A stretch of 64,000 nt of DNA from Methanolinea sp. (GCA_016699325.1 CP064971.1:1736001-1800000); one strand, 5' to 3'. Shown: positions 46,016 to 55,268, numbered from the stretch's first letter. Notes: generated from the sequence alone by a model not told the origin. Made by a program: numbers and translations.

Positions 46016-46662
46016 GCCCGGGACCTGTCTCAGGGTAGGGCAGGGAGGGGGATAGAATTTGTGCCGGTTCCGGGAGGACACCGGCCTGTTCCCGGCGGGG
46101 TCTCCTCAACCCGCTGTCGTAAACGTTCCCCGCCTCATTAGCCCGTGGGCTGCGGTCCGGACCGGGAGGAGCGGGGCCATGGCCGCGGGCAGGGAGAGCC
46201 CGGCCACCCCGCTAACCGGGAGGGCGGGGCGATGCCCGGGGTATGGCGTGCCCGTGGGATGGCGGGCGTGGAGGTAGATCCCGCCCATGGCCAGTCGCGG
46301 TCCTCCTACCACTTCCACCGCTGGGGAAAGGTACGTGCCCGGGCCTGGAGGGAGCGCCAGGGCATGGACTGCTCTCCCGTCAATGCCTGCGCTGATGGGG
46401 AGGGTGTGGCCGGCATCGGGAGGATGAAGGGTCCAATTGGGGAAGTGCATTGCCATACAGAGCACTCCCAGGGGTCATGGGGCAGGCCACCGTGGAACCG
46501 GCATCCGGGCCGGGAGTCCTCCTCCCGGTTCTGCCGGGCGGAGAGCGACCGTATCGCGGAGGCAACGGTGGGGCCGGGCAAGCAGGATCACCGGGGGTCA
46601 TGGCGATCTCCCTTCGCTACCGTGTCCGCGGGTCCGCAGGCGTTTGCCGTCCCGGCAGATCC
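46016..46662. other. GC-rich region without a recognisable gene
   Basis: About 650 bp. Several long frames exist on both strands because stop codons are rare in this GC-rich DNA, but none shows a family motif or a plausible start. One minus-strand frame (46106-46465) cannot be excluded as coding. Confidence 0.35.
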
Positions 46663-47001
46663 TTACCTTCGTTCACGCCTCCCGGACCCCTGCAGTATCC
46701 TTTCCACGGCGCCAGGGGAGAGCCGTCCTTTCTTGCCGACGACCTCCCTGGCAGGTACCCGGCAGGCATGAGACGGGAGGAGGTAACTTTCTCCAAACAG
46801 ATCGAGCCCTCCTTCGGCAAAGTCATCCAGCCCGAGCGGGAGGGCTGGTGCCCCGGCCGGTGGCCTGCTCGAGACCGGGCATACCAGGAGGAACCCCTGG
46901 TCGCCGGTCCCGATGACCACGACAGGCCGGACCTTCCCGGCCGCCCTTCTCCCCATCCGGACCGGGACAAGCAGCACATCGCCGGGGTAGTAAGAGCCCA
47001 T
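46663..47001 (-). CDS. MazF/PemK-like protein
   Basis: 112 residues. YYPGDVLLVPVRMGRRAAGKVRPVVVIG matches the PemK/MazF barrel start (GDVxxVxF...KxRPxVV, split here across residues 4-31); FLLVCPVSSRP is the strand before the catalytic Ser/Thr, and YLLPSHACRVP corresponds to the C-terminal strand. MazF toxins cleave mRNA, but no antitoxin-like gene is visible upstream (47002-47142), so it may be a solitary or housekeeping homologue common in methanogens. ATG 47001 is preferred. Confidence 0.65.
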   Translation of the reverse strand: MGSYYPGDVLLVPVRMGRRAAGKVRPVVVIGTGDQGFLLVCPVSSRPPAGAPALPLGLDDFAEGGLDLFGESYLLPSHACRVPAREVVGKKGRLSPGAVERILQGSGRRERR

Positions 47002-47142
47002 GGTGACTTCGAGAGAAAGGTCGGGGCTCTTGTGACTTAATTCGTTTCCCCCCCCGGCAGGTGCGTCCCTGGAGCATGTGGCCGGCAGAAGGGCCGGTCC
47101 TGCTCCACGAACTATTTATTTTCCCGGAGCAACTTTTCCTGC

Positions 47143-47331
47143 ATGAAGCGGCTCTACCGTTCACGGACCAACCGGTTCCTCGGCGGGGTCTGCGGCGGCC
47201 TCTCGAGCTATGCCGATATCGACCCAAACATCCTCCGCCTCCTCTGGGTAGCGCTCACCATCATCTCGGTCGGCATCGGCATCGCGGTCTACATCGCCGC
47301 CTGGATAATTGTCCCCGAAGAGCCGGAATAG
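47143..47331 (+). CDS. PspC-domain small membrane protein
   Basis: 62 residues, a stand-alone PspC domain: KRLYRSRTNRFLGGVCGGLS (note the RxLGGVCGGL core), YADIDPNILRLLWVAL and one membrane helix IGIAVYIAAWIIVPEEPE. PspC is a membrane-stress sensor component in bacteria; the archaeal role is unknown. A TATA-like CTATTTATTTT lies near 47109-47119, about 30 bp upstream of ATG 47143. Confidence 0.9.
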   Translation: MKRLYRSRTNRFLGGVCGGLSSYADIDPNILRLLWVALTIISVGIGIAVYIAAWIIVPEEPE

Positions 47332-47515
47332 GCCAGCGTAACGGCATGACACCGCCGGCCCGTCACGTCCTGCGACTCCCCGGTGGCACCCGGTTTTCCC
47401 TGCCCCCCGGCCTGGGTGTCGATGAAGCATCTCCGGGTTAGCTCCGGTGTCGGTATTTCCTCATGAAAACCCGGCCTGGCCTGACCGGCACGTTAAAGGG
47501 TGGGGAGCCCCCATT

Positions 47516-47902
47516 ATGTATCACGACGAAATCGTCTTCAGACGGAGGTGTTTTACATCGTCCGCCCCAGGAGTTGTTGTACTGTCTGCACCACATAATC
47601 CCCGGAACCCAGGACCCGAGCCGGAAATTGTCCGTGTACGGCTGCCGAAGAAGAAATACCAGGAACAGTTCGCCCGCGCCGAATCGATGCTTGGTGCAAA
47701 CCACATCTCGGTGCGGTGCTCCGATGGCATCACCCGCCTGGGCAGGATCAAGGGGAAGATCAAGAAAAGGCTCTGGATCCGTGAAGGCGATCTCCTGATC
47801 ATCATTCCCTGGAGCTTCCAGGACGACAAGTGCGATATTTCCTACCGGTACACCCGTCACCAGGTCGAATGGCTGCAGCGTAACGGGCACCTCAACCTCT
47901 GA
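47516..47902 (+). CDS. Translation initiation factor aIF-1A (divergent N-terminus)
   Basis: 128 residues. From VRVRLPKKKYQEQFARAESM on, the OB-fold core (LGANHISVRCSDGITRLGRI, KGKIKKRLWIREGDLLIIIP, SFQDDKCDISYRYT) is clearly aIF-1A, which helps place initiator tRNA in the ribosomal P site. The N-terminal ~38 residues are unlike the short Gly/Asn/Lys-rich arm I expect. ATG 47516 has GGGGAG nine bases upstream; no nearer start exists. This may be a second, divergent paralogue rather than the main housekeeping gene. Confidence 0.85.
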   Translation: MYHDEIVFRRRCFTSSAPGVVVLSAPHNPRNPGPEPEIVRVRLPKKKYQEQFARAESMLGANHISVRCSDGITRLGRIKGKIKKRLWIREGDLLIIIPWSFQDDKCDISYRYTRHQVEWLQRNGHLNL

Positions 47903-47963
47903 TCCTTTTTGGTGAAAAGGCTCAGGGGGTTTTACTCCGGGTATGCCGGTGTCCTGCACAGGA

Positions 47964-48302
47964 TCAATTACCCGGTGATTGGAATTTAAGTTTAAATTTG
48001 AGGAAGAGTTCGGTTGAACTTTCCTCGTAAATCTTATCCAGAGTCCTCCCAAGAACATCATCATCCAGGTCTTGGGGTGAAACTCCGGGTCCGAGCAATC
48101 GTTCTATTGTTCGATTGTTGAAGAATTTCGGGAAGATATAGAGCCTCTTCTCGTTGAATCCGAGTGCATTCATAATCGTGGCTCTGAGCACCACGGAATG
48201 CGCTAATTTATGAAGGCCTTGTTTTCGGGATTACTTCGTCTATTATCCAATCTATCCCAAGATCATCATAGATTCCTGCAACAATCCCGTGGTGGGCTAC
48301 GA
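47964..48302 (-). pseudogene. N-terminal remnant of an IS1634-family transposase (DUF4277)
   Basis: MNALGFNEKRLYIFPKFFNN and LDDDVLGRTLDKIYEESSTE (47964-48194) match the DUF4277 N-terminal domain of IS1634 transposases. Sequence further upstream to 48302, read in another frame, continues AHHGIVAGIYDDLGIDWIID, so a frameshift separates the pieces and the catalytic domain is missing. Distinct from IS-B. It marks the left side of the AT-rich island. Confidence 0.65.
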
Positions 48303-48354
48303 TGGCAGACGAAAATCTCATTCTGCTTTAGTGGTTATGCAGAAATGAGCTAAG

Positions 48355-48666
48355 TTAAGCATCTTCGTTAGATCTTATTCCGCGATTATTCCATGCCGAA
48401 GTATAGTTTGGATCGAGTGCCAAAGCCTTGTCATAGGATACAATGGCTTCCTCAATGTCCTCGAACTCAATCCGTGCGGTGTATCCCTCGCGGCTTTTAC
48501 TCACGGGGTTCTGGGGGACGCCGCCGACATCGTAGGCGGTGCAGCTCCATGGATTGCCGGAGATGATCCCGAAGACCAGGGTGTTGAAGGTCGTGATGTC
48601 TGCAATCGGCGTAGTCAGTTCGCGGACTGCAGTTTTCGTAATGCTCTGCTGGACAAAACCTCCCAT
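48355..48666 (-). pseudogene. Chimeric ORF: small conserved protein start joined to a TPR tail
   Basis: 103 codons. The first ~68 residues (MGGFVQQSITKTAVRELTTP... NPWSCTAYDVGGVPQNPVSK, residues ~38-57) read like the start of a small methanogen protein; residues ~69-100 (EDIEEAIVSYDKALALDPNY TSAWNNRG, in two pieces) are a TPR unit. The two halves do not belong together, so recombination or deletion has fused remnants. Function unlikely. Confidence 0.45.
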
Positions 48667-48838
48667 TTCTTGCTTGCTCCTGCCCTTTACAGGGCTGTGA
48701 GCAGATAAAACGCGAAACAGAATATAGTTTGAGCGGGGTTGGTGACGGGGCTTATTTTAGTAGGGGATTGCGGAATGGAGGGATTTGGCGAGCACTGATA
48801 GAGAGTGAACAATCTCGCTTGGATGGAATTATTATAGT

Positions 48839-49123
48839 TTATAGTTTTACAATTTGTTCATCGAGATAAAATTGTTTTAGTTCTTCTCCTGTCATTGAAC
48901 AATCTACCAGCTCACAGAATTGTATGTAGGATAATCTGACCTGCTTGGCCATTTTGTGCATTAATTCGTCGCTGATTTCCTTTTTCCCATAGCTAATGAA
49001 TGTAAAAACCGATGATTTCTTTCCATCAACGTAAAATGTTAGACGTGCATGGGATGATTGAGTTTGTCTAAAGCCTTTTTTTTGTAAGGACTTGGCGATA
49101 GAGTAATTCTTACGCGTAACCAA
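48839..49123 (-). CDS. HicA-like small protein (putative toxin)
   Basis: 94 residues. KNYSIAKSLQKKGFRQTQSS HARLTFYVDGKK (two pieces of residues 5-36) recalls the HicA double-stranded-RNA-binding-like fold with a conserved His after the Gly-Phe turn; FISYGKKEISDELMHKMAKQ fits the C-terminal helix. HicA toxins cleave mRNA. Here the partner is not HicB but the 368-residue protein at 49110-50168, whose end overlaps this start by 14 bp, so the two are co-translated. Low GC and island location suggest horizontal transfer. The toxin role is inferred. Confidence 0.6.
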   Translation of the reverse strand: MVTRKNYSIAKSLQKKGFRQTQSSHARLTFYVDGKKSSVFTFISYGKKEISDELMHKMAKQVRLSYIQFCELVDCSMTGEELKQFYLDEQIVKL

Positions 49124-50168
49124 TAATATCGCCTTCCTTATCGAGTAAGGATATTATTTTGGCTCTGAATTCAACTGCATCCTTTGTCAATGTTTTTGGA
49201 TCGAATTCAACATACTCATTCCATAGTTCAGCAAATTCCTCATCAATGGATTTCAATGCGTCTTTTAGTGATTGCGAGGTCACTAAAAGATGAAAAACGT
49301 CATTTGAAACGATATATTCATCATCCTCATATTGGATCTCAAGAAAAATCGGTTGACTTAAGGGTATTTGCCTACCCTTAATCGTAACTTGCATAAGCGG
49401 AAAGTGAGGTATCTTTTCGATTGCGCTGTCACTTGTTAGTTCAATACTCCTATTATCCTTCAACCGCCCAATGACGCTCACTAGGTTACCGACATTAGTG
49501 ATTACAGTTTTTTCCATTTCGGGTCGATATTTACATGTAAATTCGCCTTCGGGGGTGTCAATCTTGCATTCGCGTTTTTTATCAACCCGCAGCTGCACAA
49601 GGCGACCAACGATTGTCTTTTCAGTCGGCTCCGGAATCTTATGAAGAGCCCGCTGGATAACAGGTTTTCGTAAGGGGTCAAGATGGAACGGTTTTATTTG
49701 ACCGAGACCGATTTGAACGCTATATGGTGTTTGGACATCCGGCCAGAGATGGTTGAGTTCCCATATAACTCGATAAGCCCGTGGCTCTTCTGGTATTTTT
49801 TCGGAAATACTTCCTGCGATATCTACATCATTTTGCGCAATATGTACAACTTCGTTAGTAAGCGTGATGGCCTGTTCGCCAAGTGTGTCGAATTCAGGCA
49901 ATACCTGTTGAGTATCGGCAATCCCAAGATTAGCATCTATACTTCCCATCTTCAAATTTCGGACAACAAGGGTATAGCGCTCTTTTACAGAATTAGGGAA
50001 GTCACCACCGGTGCGATATTTATTACCTTCAATAAAATCGCCGATGACAAAGAGAAGGTTCTGGATGCTCTCAAATTTTTCTGCAACAATGAGTGCAGGG
50101 ATCGGGGCATTGGGATCTTTTTCAGATTTAATTATTATATCGATCTTTTTCTTATTTTTTGAAAGCAT
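49110..50168 (-). CDS. Uncharacterised partner of the HicA-like protein
   Basis: About 352 residues from ATG 50168 (GAGG nine bases upstream; open to 50216). No named domain recognised. Beta-rich segments occur (EFTCKYRPEMEKTVITNVGN LVSVIGRLKDN in the C-terminal half), suggesting an OB- or barrel-like fold. No membrane helix or signal peptide. The tight overlap with the HicA-like gene suggests a two-protein module, perhaps antitoxin or effector regulator. Described only from the sequence. Confidence 0.6.
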   Translation of the reverse strand: MLSKNKKKIDIIIKSEKDPNAPIPALIVAEKFESIQNLLFVIGDFIEGNKYRTGGDFPNSVKERYTLVVRNLKMGSIDANLGIADTQQVLPEFDTLGEQAITLTNEVVHIAQNDVDIAGSISEKIPEEPRAYRVIWELNHLWPDVQTPYSVQIGLGQIKPFHLDPLRKPVIQRALHKIPEPTEKTIVGRLVQLRVDKKRECKIDTPEGEFTCKYRPEMEKTVITNVGNLVSVIGRLKDNRSIELTSDSAIEKIPHFPLMQVTIKGRQIPLSQPIFLEIQYEDDEYIVSNDVFHLLVTSQSLKDALKSIDEEFAELWNEYVEFDPKTLTKDAVEFRAKIISLLDKEGDIIGYA

Positions 50169-50274
50169 TGTGTTTTCCTCATCTATCAAAGGGGAAAATC
50201 GGATTTCAATCAACAATCTTTTCTAGTAAGTTAATAAGGTTTTTCCTTGGAGATTGACAATAGTTGTTGCCATT

Positions 50275-50575
50275 AATCGGTAAACGCCTTTGCCCTGAAC
50301 CCCTGCCGTACCGCCTTGTATCCTAAAGCGAGGACAAGGTGGGTCTCCCCGACACCGGGAGGTCCGAGGAAGACCACATTCTCTGCATTGTGGATGAACC
50401 TTAATGAGGCAAGATCACGGACCACCGTGGGGTCGAGGGAAGGCTGAAAGCTCATGTCAAAGTCCTCCAGTCGCTTCTCCATCGGGAACCCTGCCAGCCT
50501 CATCCTAAATCCGAGTGTTCGATCCTCCTTGCTCTCCAATTCTTGGTCAAAGAGGTAATCGAGAACCTCCAGACG
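50275..50575 (-). pseudogene. IS21-family IstB helper ATPase fragment
   Basis: LEVLDYLFDQELESKEDRTL, FDMSFQPSLDPTVVRDLASL and VVFLGPPGVGETHLVLALGY are the N-terminal half of IstB. The Walker A lysine is Glu (GVGETH instead of GVGKTH), so ATP binding would fail. The frame stops at 50273-50275 shortly after AKAFTD, and its beginning is joined directly to the IS-B fragment. No IstA is nearby. Confidence 0.75.
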
Positions 50576-51437
50576 GGATCTTTACAGAAAAGTTGTGTCA
50601 AACTGACCAGGACTTTAGTGAGGAAAACGATCAACACGTACCCGATCACCGCGTGTTTGGACCAGTGCCGGATCGGTCGGAGCTCGGCTCTTTCTTTGAG
50701 ATCCTGGATGAACTTCTCTGCACGGTCACAATTCTTGTAGGCATTCAGGATGTTTTCGGGATCATCATCGATGGTTGATTCAAGCACGAAGAAACCTCCA
50801 AGACCAGTTATATAGGGGTTGGGGATATCACCAATGATCTTCTGGAGATGACCCCGGGCGATGATCCAACCCTCAGAAGCGATATACTGGCCGAGGTCTT
50901 TTCCACGTTCGATAAAGGCTATTTTTCTTCAAAAAATTATCAACTTGGTGTGTTGAACTATAAGATTGTCCCGCTCATATTCCCACGAAATAATCTTCAA
51001 AATTGAGAAAGCGTTCAGTAAAATGTGTTATCCGCTTTCTGTGTATTCCCGACATGATGGGAAAAAGATTAAGCGTGAATATGAGAGTATGAGAGTCTTC
51101 TTGCCAGGCTAAAATGTGAACTGAGTCAGTGGACTGACTATCTCGGTATTCGCTCTTTGATCGAAGATTTCTTTAAATCGGTCAAAGATGCGCTCTCTCT
51201 TCAGAGATTGCACAGATATTCACGGAGCTCTATTGTCAAATTCGTTTGTATTGATGTACTTTTATCCGGGATGATTATTTTAACCGGATTTCGCTCAAAG
51301 AAGCAATTACAGGCCTTGGCTGAATGGTAATCCTGATAGGGGACTATTAATGCTATATTACCTAATGAGAAGGCTGTGTTTTTTAGCATGAAATCATATA
51401 AACACTACCTTCTCATCCTTCTTCTGGCGAAGTCAGG
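50573..51437. mobile_element. Nested IS-B / IS-A scar
   Basis: 50573-50909 matches the 3' part of IS-B in the orientation of copy 2; at ~50909 it switches to IS-A (GATAAAGGCTATTTTTC) in the plus orientation, which runs to ~51345 and ends with CCTGATAGGGG; from ~51346 IS-B resumes and ends at its terminus CAGG at 51437. So IS-A entered an IS-B copy, and internal parts of both were deleted. The IS-A part carries the same extra base as copy 2 at 59412-60659. Confidence 0.75.
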
Positions 51438-51512
51438 TACAAAGTCAAACAGATCCATGACCCCAATCGAAACTACCCTGAAGAGACCAATAACATTAAT
51501 CGTGATGTTGAG

Positions 51513-51526
51513 AATATATTTAAAAA
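51513..51526 (+). promoter_or_regulatory. TATA box of the NurA-HerA-DpdA cassette
   Basis: GAATATATTTAAAA, centred about 23 bp before ATG 51542. That is the distance from box A to the transcription start, so the mRNA is probably leaderless. No Shine-Dalgarno precedes the ATG, which agrees. Confidence 0.6.
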
Positions 51527-51541
51527 AATTAAGATGATTAA

Positions 51542-53389
51542 ATGACGGAACGGCCAACAATTTCAGATATTTTTGCGTTATATGATAGTGCTTTGAATCA
51601 AACGAGGAAAAAAATCGATGATAACTACCGAGATACTTATCAAAATTTGGAAATATTCTATGAAAATTTTTTAAAGAATCACGTAATTAACTACAACCCC
51701 CATTTCAAAAATGAAGCATTTCGTCGCGATATGCATAGAGAGTTACAACAACGCCATCGAGTTAATTCTCTTCGATTTTGGGCGATAGATGGAGCCTGTT
51801 TAAAAGTAGAGACTTCGGATTTGGCAATTTTTTATGGCGGAGCTTATGTGGTAAGAGGCGAATTGGGTTTACAGGATACCCCTCCTTTATTATCCTATCG
51901 AGAATCCGAACCTGAAGATGACAGCAGTCTCGTAGCCTATCTACCATTAAGCCCGGAGGATTTAACAATAATAGATCCAGAAGATCGTTTCATTGTGAGT
52001 GATTCAGACAGGATATCTCAATCTGGCTTGGATATATCCCTTATGCTCTTGGCCGAGATCTTTCTTTTATACCGTGGAGCATCGGGAATAGATCGGCCTC
52101 ATCTATTACTATGGGACAATTCTTTATCATCCGTACTTGCAAATGCTACCCCAAATATATTACATCTAAATTTTGCAGGGGCAAAAATTGCAGATGAAGT
52201 TATTTATTATCCGGATCTTCTTGTTGGATTCTCGAAACCGTGGAATACTAAATTGGATTTACCATCGAAAAAATCCCATGGATTATGGAGTAGAGCTATT
52301 GCAAAGATATTCCAATCGGAAGAAAAGCAGTTAAGGATCACCAAATTTGCAGAAGAATCAAATTTGCCTGTTGAAAATGTAATTAATCAAATCAAGATTA
52401 TTTGGGAATGTGATAAATACGGTAAACGAAATCCCAGCGGAAATCCTAAAGATGCGTTAGTCAAAAAGCAAGACGATCTTTTAACCTTAAATCCTGATTA
52501 TTATCACTCCCCGGCGAAAATTGAGCGATTGTATTTGCATTTTTGCAATCGCTTTTTCCGCGATAAAGATCCGTCTGTCCTCTTGTATGAATATCTCGAT
52601 TATAATGGATTATCTCGTACCAGATTTTTATCTTTAGATGAAATTTCGTTTCTTCTGGGTATTGGGTTAAGGTTGACCTTTGAATACTGTTGGAGAAATG
52701 GGGTAATGCTAATTGGTATAGCAAAAGATTCAGCATCAACGTATTTTACAAATCATTATCTCGGAGTGATGAAATCAAAAGGGATATTCCATTTCGCTCC
52801 AAAATTGCTCCCAGGAACGGACAGATTAACTTTCGAAAGACTTCCACTTATCGATGACGGATTAAAAGGGCCATGGGGATCAACTGAATTCGACTCTGTT
52901 TTCATGACATTACGCATGAAGAGAGACTGGGGAGATACTATGGCCACATTACAGGGTGTGAGAGGCAACATCCTTGTTAGTCCTAATTTGATCATGAGGT
53001 CGCTCGTTCAATTTTATCTCGATAATCAATCTCCTATGGAACCATTGATGAGCCATGTGATATTTATGGATAGGCTTGTTCATCCTTCTCCTAATCAACC
53101 ATCTCGAAAAACTGTGATTGAGAGAGATCGTGAATTGGGGACAGTGGAACCATTCTTTTTTGAAAATAATTCTATAATTAATAGAGAGCAGGAATTAGCA
53201 GTTTATCTGCTTTCTGTTCTCACTAGGAATGTTTTCCCTGAAGTAATTGGGTATCCCGATCCTCTTCACTACGCAGATCGAGGAGCGAAGTCGGTGTTGA
53301 GAATGGTAGAACCTATGCTTCGTTCTTCTGAACGAATTAACAGAGTGAATCCTATTCATCGAAAATTTAGACAAAACAGGGGTGGATAA
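51542..53389 (+). CDS. NurA-domain nuclease (large form)
   Basis: 615 residues. NurA signatures: FWAIDGACLKVE (metal-binding Asp83, replacing the usual AxDGS), LLWDNSLSSVLA (Asp192), GIAKDSASTYF in the third quarter and GYPDPLHYADRGAK (570-583) near the end. Archaeal NurA is a 5'-3' nuclease that loads with HerA hexamers; usual size is 300-400, so this form carries ~200 extra residues, mostly an insertion around 205-400. Its TAA is directly followed by the next ATG. Strongly AT-rich, unlike flanking core genes, indicating recent import. Start fixed by the leaderless promoter. Confidence 0.82.
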   Translation: MTERPTISDIFALYDSALNQTRKKIDDNYRDTYQNLEIFYENFLKNHVINYNPHFKNEAFRRDMHRELQQRHRVNSLRFWAIDGACLKVETSDLAIFYGGAYVVRGELGLQDTPPLLSYRESEPEDDSSLVAYLPLSPEDLTIIDPEDRFIVSDSDRISQSGLDISLMLLAEIFLLYRGASGIDRPHLLLWDNSLSSVLANATPNILHLNFAGAKIADEVIYYPDLLVGFSKPWNTKLDLPSKKSHGLWSRAIAKIFQSEEKQLRITKFAEESNLPVENVINQIKIIWECDKYGKRNPSGNPKDALVKKQDDLLTLNPDYYHSPAKIERLYLHFCNRFFRDKDPSVLLYEYLDYNGLSRTRFLSLDEISFLLGIGLRLTFEYCWRNGVMLIGIAKDSASTYFTNHYLGVMKSKGIFHFAPKLLPGTDRLTFERLPLIDDGLKGPWGSTEFDSVFMTLRMKRDWGDTMATLQGVRGNILVSPNLIMRSLVQFYLDNQSPMEPLMSHVIFMDRLVHPSPNQPSRKTVIERDRELGTVEPFFFENNSIINREQELAVYLLSVLTRNVFPEVIGYPDPLHYADRGAKSVLRMVEPMLRSSERINRVNPIHRKFRQNRGG

Positions 53390-53794
53390 ATGACAGATGT
53401 AGTAAAAAATCCTTTTGACGATGAAAGATTATGTGGGGCAAAAACAGCGTTAGTTGAATTTAAACCTGATAATCAAGGTCGATATCAATTCCGATTATCG
53501 TGTCAATATACCAGGATGGGGCTTGATTCTTTCCAGGTCGGAGATTTAGTAGCCATAGAAAATTACTCTCCTCCCAATGAGGGCGATATCACGTATTCGA
53601 TATTATCTCTTACTCAAGTCTATCCTAGTCATTTTGCGACACAAGGACCTGATGCTTATCCCGGACATGTGTTCGAATCGATGAGGTCGATAAAGGAAGA
53701 TTGGGAAAAGCAGGACGACAAAATTTTGTATCCAACCACAACAATCAATGCTTTTGCCGTTTCTACCGGTTGGCAATTTCGATATAATTCTTGA
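53390..53794 (+). CDS. HAS-barrel-like small protein (probable detached HerA N-domain)
   Basis: 134 residues. GRYQFRLSCQYTRMGLDSFQ followed by VGDLVAIENY and later ILSLTQVYPSHFAT resembles the HAS barrel that precedes the ATPase in canonical HerA (x-F-x-F, VGDYV). The next gene is a HerA ATPase that lacks this part, so the barrel appears to be encoded separately. It starts at the base after the NurA stop (TAAATG) and ends 27 bp before the HerA start, consistent with one polycistronic unit. HAS barrels mediate NurA docking in HerA, so this protein may bridge NurA and the ATPase. Assignment is by pattern only. Confidence 0.55.
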   Translation: MTDVVKNPFDDERLCGAKTALVEFKPDNQGRYQFRLSCQYTRMGLDSFQVGDLVAIENYSPPNEGDITYSILSLTQVYPSHFATQGPDAYPGHVFESMRSIKEDWEKQDDKILYPTTTINAFAVSTGWQFRYNS

Positions 53795-53821
53795 AAAAAT
53801 ACTGATTTACCCGATCTAGAA

Positions 53822-55267
53822 ATGGAAAAAAATCTACCAATGGTGGGAGCTGAAGTTCGACCAATCAGTCGGGATATGGTTGATAAAATAATTAATCAAG
53901 GGATGGAGGAATGTTCTGAATCTCCATTTAATCACAATAAATTTGTAGACATAAACATTAAAATCGATGATGAAGCTCTTCTCACCACTCATTTTGGAGT
54001 ATTTGGTTTTACAGGTGTAGGAAAATCTAACCTCGTATCTTCATTAGTTACTTCATTATCCGCAAAAGAAACACGAAAGCCCTCAAATGTTGTAATTATA
54101 GATCCAAATGATGAATATTTGGGTCTTCTGATTGATCATTTTAAGCATAGTATAATTCCGATGATTTATATCCACGTCGGGACGGATTCCCTTCCTGATC
54201 CAATAATAAATGTATTAGGTTGTCAAGACGCCCCGCCGGACGGTGTAGTCGAATTGCTATATAAACAGATGAAATTGCCCTCTAAATTAAAAAATGATGA
54301 CAAACTCAAAGGATTTATAAAAACAGGATTGGCAAACGCCATTCAACATACCAGAATTGCACTCCCTGCGAAGGATTTAGCTACCTTTATTAGAAATACA
54401 ATTTTCCAAACAACAGAAACAAAGACTGGTGCAGCAGTAAGAGATGTATTACAGGATGTTGAACGTCAGTGGACCACTGGTTTAGATGGGATCCCTATCA
54501 CAGCCGATGCACTCCAACATTCAGTGGATATTATAGGAACTCCAATTGGCTTTTTGACTCCAATTGAAAACGGACGATTAGGTGGACCTGGATCATCAAG
54601 ATTTGGAACAGCGCAGGGTGTAATTGAGCGAACATTAAGGGCTTTGCTTCGATTAAAGGGACAAATGCGTTCAACTCCACCTCAAGCAATTATTCCTACA
54701 TCTGAATTAATCCAATTATTGAATAAGGGAAATAGTCAAATCATAATCATCACCGGCCGTCGCGATTCTGAATTAAAAGCATTTGTCCAGGTATTTGGCA
54801 ATGAATTATATGAATCAAGAAGGAAAGAAGGGCTATTGGAGCCGTTTTGTGTTTTTCTTTACGATGAAGCAGATTTATTTATCCCAACTGAAAAAAGCGA
54901 CGCAGAGACTGAACAAATTAAAGAGTTCTGTATTACGCTAGCAAGAAGAGGGAGAAAGTTCGGGCTGGGTATTGGTATCTCCACTCAAAGAGCTTCACAG
55001 TTAGATACTGAAGTAATGGGGAATTTACACACCTATTTTGTTAGTAAATTGCCAAGATCATATGATCGAGATAAAGTCGCTGAAGCTTTTGGGATTGGTC
55101 AAGAACAATTAACTCCAACATTTACCTTCAGACCCGGGAATTGGTTGATAATAAGTCATGATGCGACGGGATTAAAAGGCGTCCCTATCCCGGTGACGGC
55201 TGAAAATGCTAATGACAGAATTAAAAATTCTTCATTAAATACATCTAATCCAGCCAAAGGGACATAA
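53822..55267 (+). CDS. HerA-like hexameric DNA translocase ATPase
   Basis: 481 residues. Walker A GFTGVGKSN (62-70), IIDPNDEYLGLL (93-104, HerA-specific), Walker B VFLYDEADLFIP (344-355, with Glu349 catalytic) and RRGRKFGLGIGISTQRAS (375-392, the arginine-finger/sensor segment). The N-terminal HAS barrel is missing; residues 1-55 (VGAEVRPISRDMVDKIINQG) match only the short linker before the ATPase in HerA. HerA-NurA machines pump and resect DNA ends, and HerA pairs with SIR2 or DUF4297 nucleases in known phage defence. Here Mre11 and Rad50 are absent, supporting a specialised role. Confidence 0.88.
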   Translation: MEKNLPMVGAEVRPISRDMVDKIINQGMEECSESPFNHNKFVDINIKIDDEALLTTHFGVFGFTGVGKSNLVSSLVTSLSAKETRKPSNVVIIDPNDEYLGLLIDHFKHSIIPMIYIHVGTDSLPDPIINVLGCQDAPPDGVVELLYKQMKLPSKLKNDDKLKGFIKTGLANAIQHTRIALPAKDLATFIRNTIFQTTETKTGAAVRDVLQDVERQWTTGLDGIPITADALQHSVDIIGTPIGFLTPIENGRLGGPGSSRFGTAQGVIERTLRALLRLKGQMRSTPPQAIIPTSELIQLLNKGNSQIIIITGRRDSELKAFVQVFGNELYESRRKEGLLEPFCVFLYDEADLFIPTEKSDAETEQIKEFCITLARRGRKFGLGIGISTQRASQLDTEVMGNLHTYFVSKLPRSYDRDKVAEAFGIGQEQLTPTFTFRPGNWLIISHDATGLKGVPIPVTAENANDRIKNSSLNTSNPAKGT

Positions 55268-55268
55268 A

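Noticed and set aside
46106..46465. Possible 119-codon gene on the minus strand
   Set aside because: High GC makes long open frames common; composition is Pro/Ala-rich with no motif or start signal.
46663..47001. MazF/PemK-like gene considered as a full toxin-antitoxin locus
   Set aside because: No antitoxin-sized frame with a DNA-binding motif is found next to it.
50275..50575. IstB fragment considered as a functional ATPase
   Set aside because: Only half of the protein remains and the Walker A lysine is Glu.
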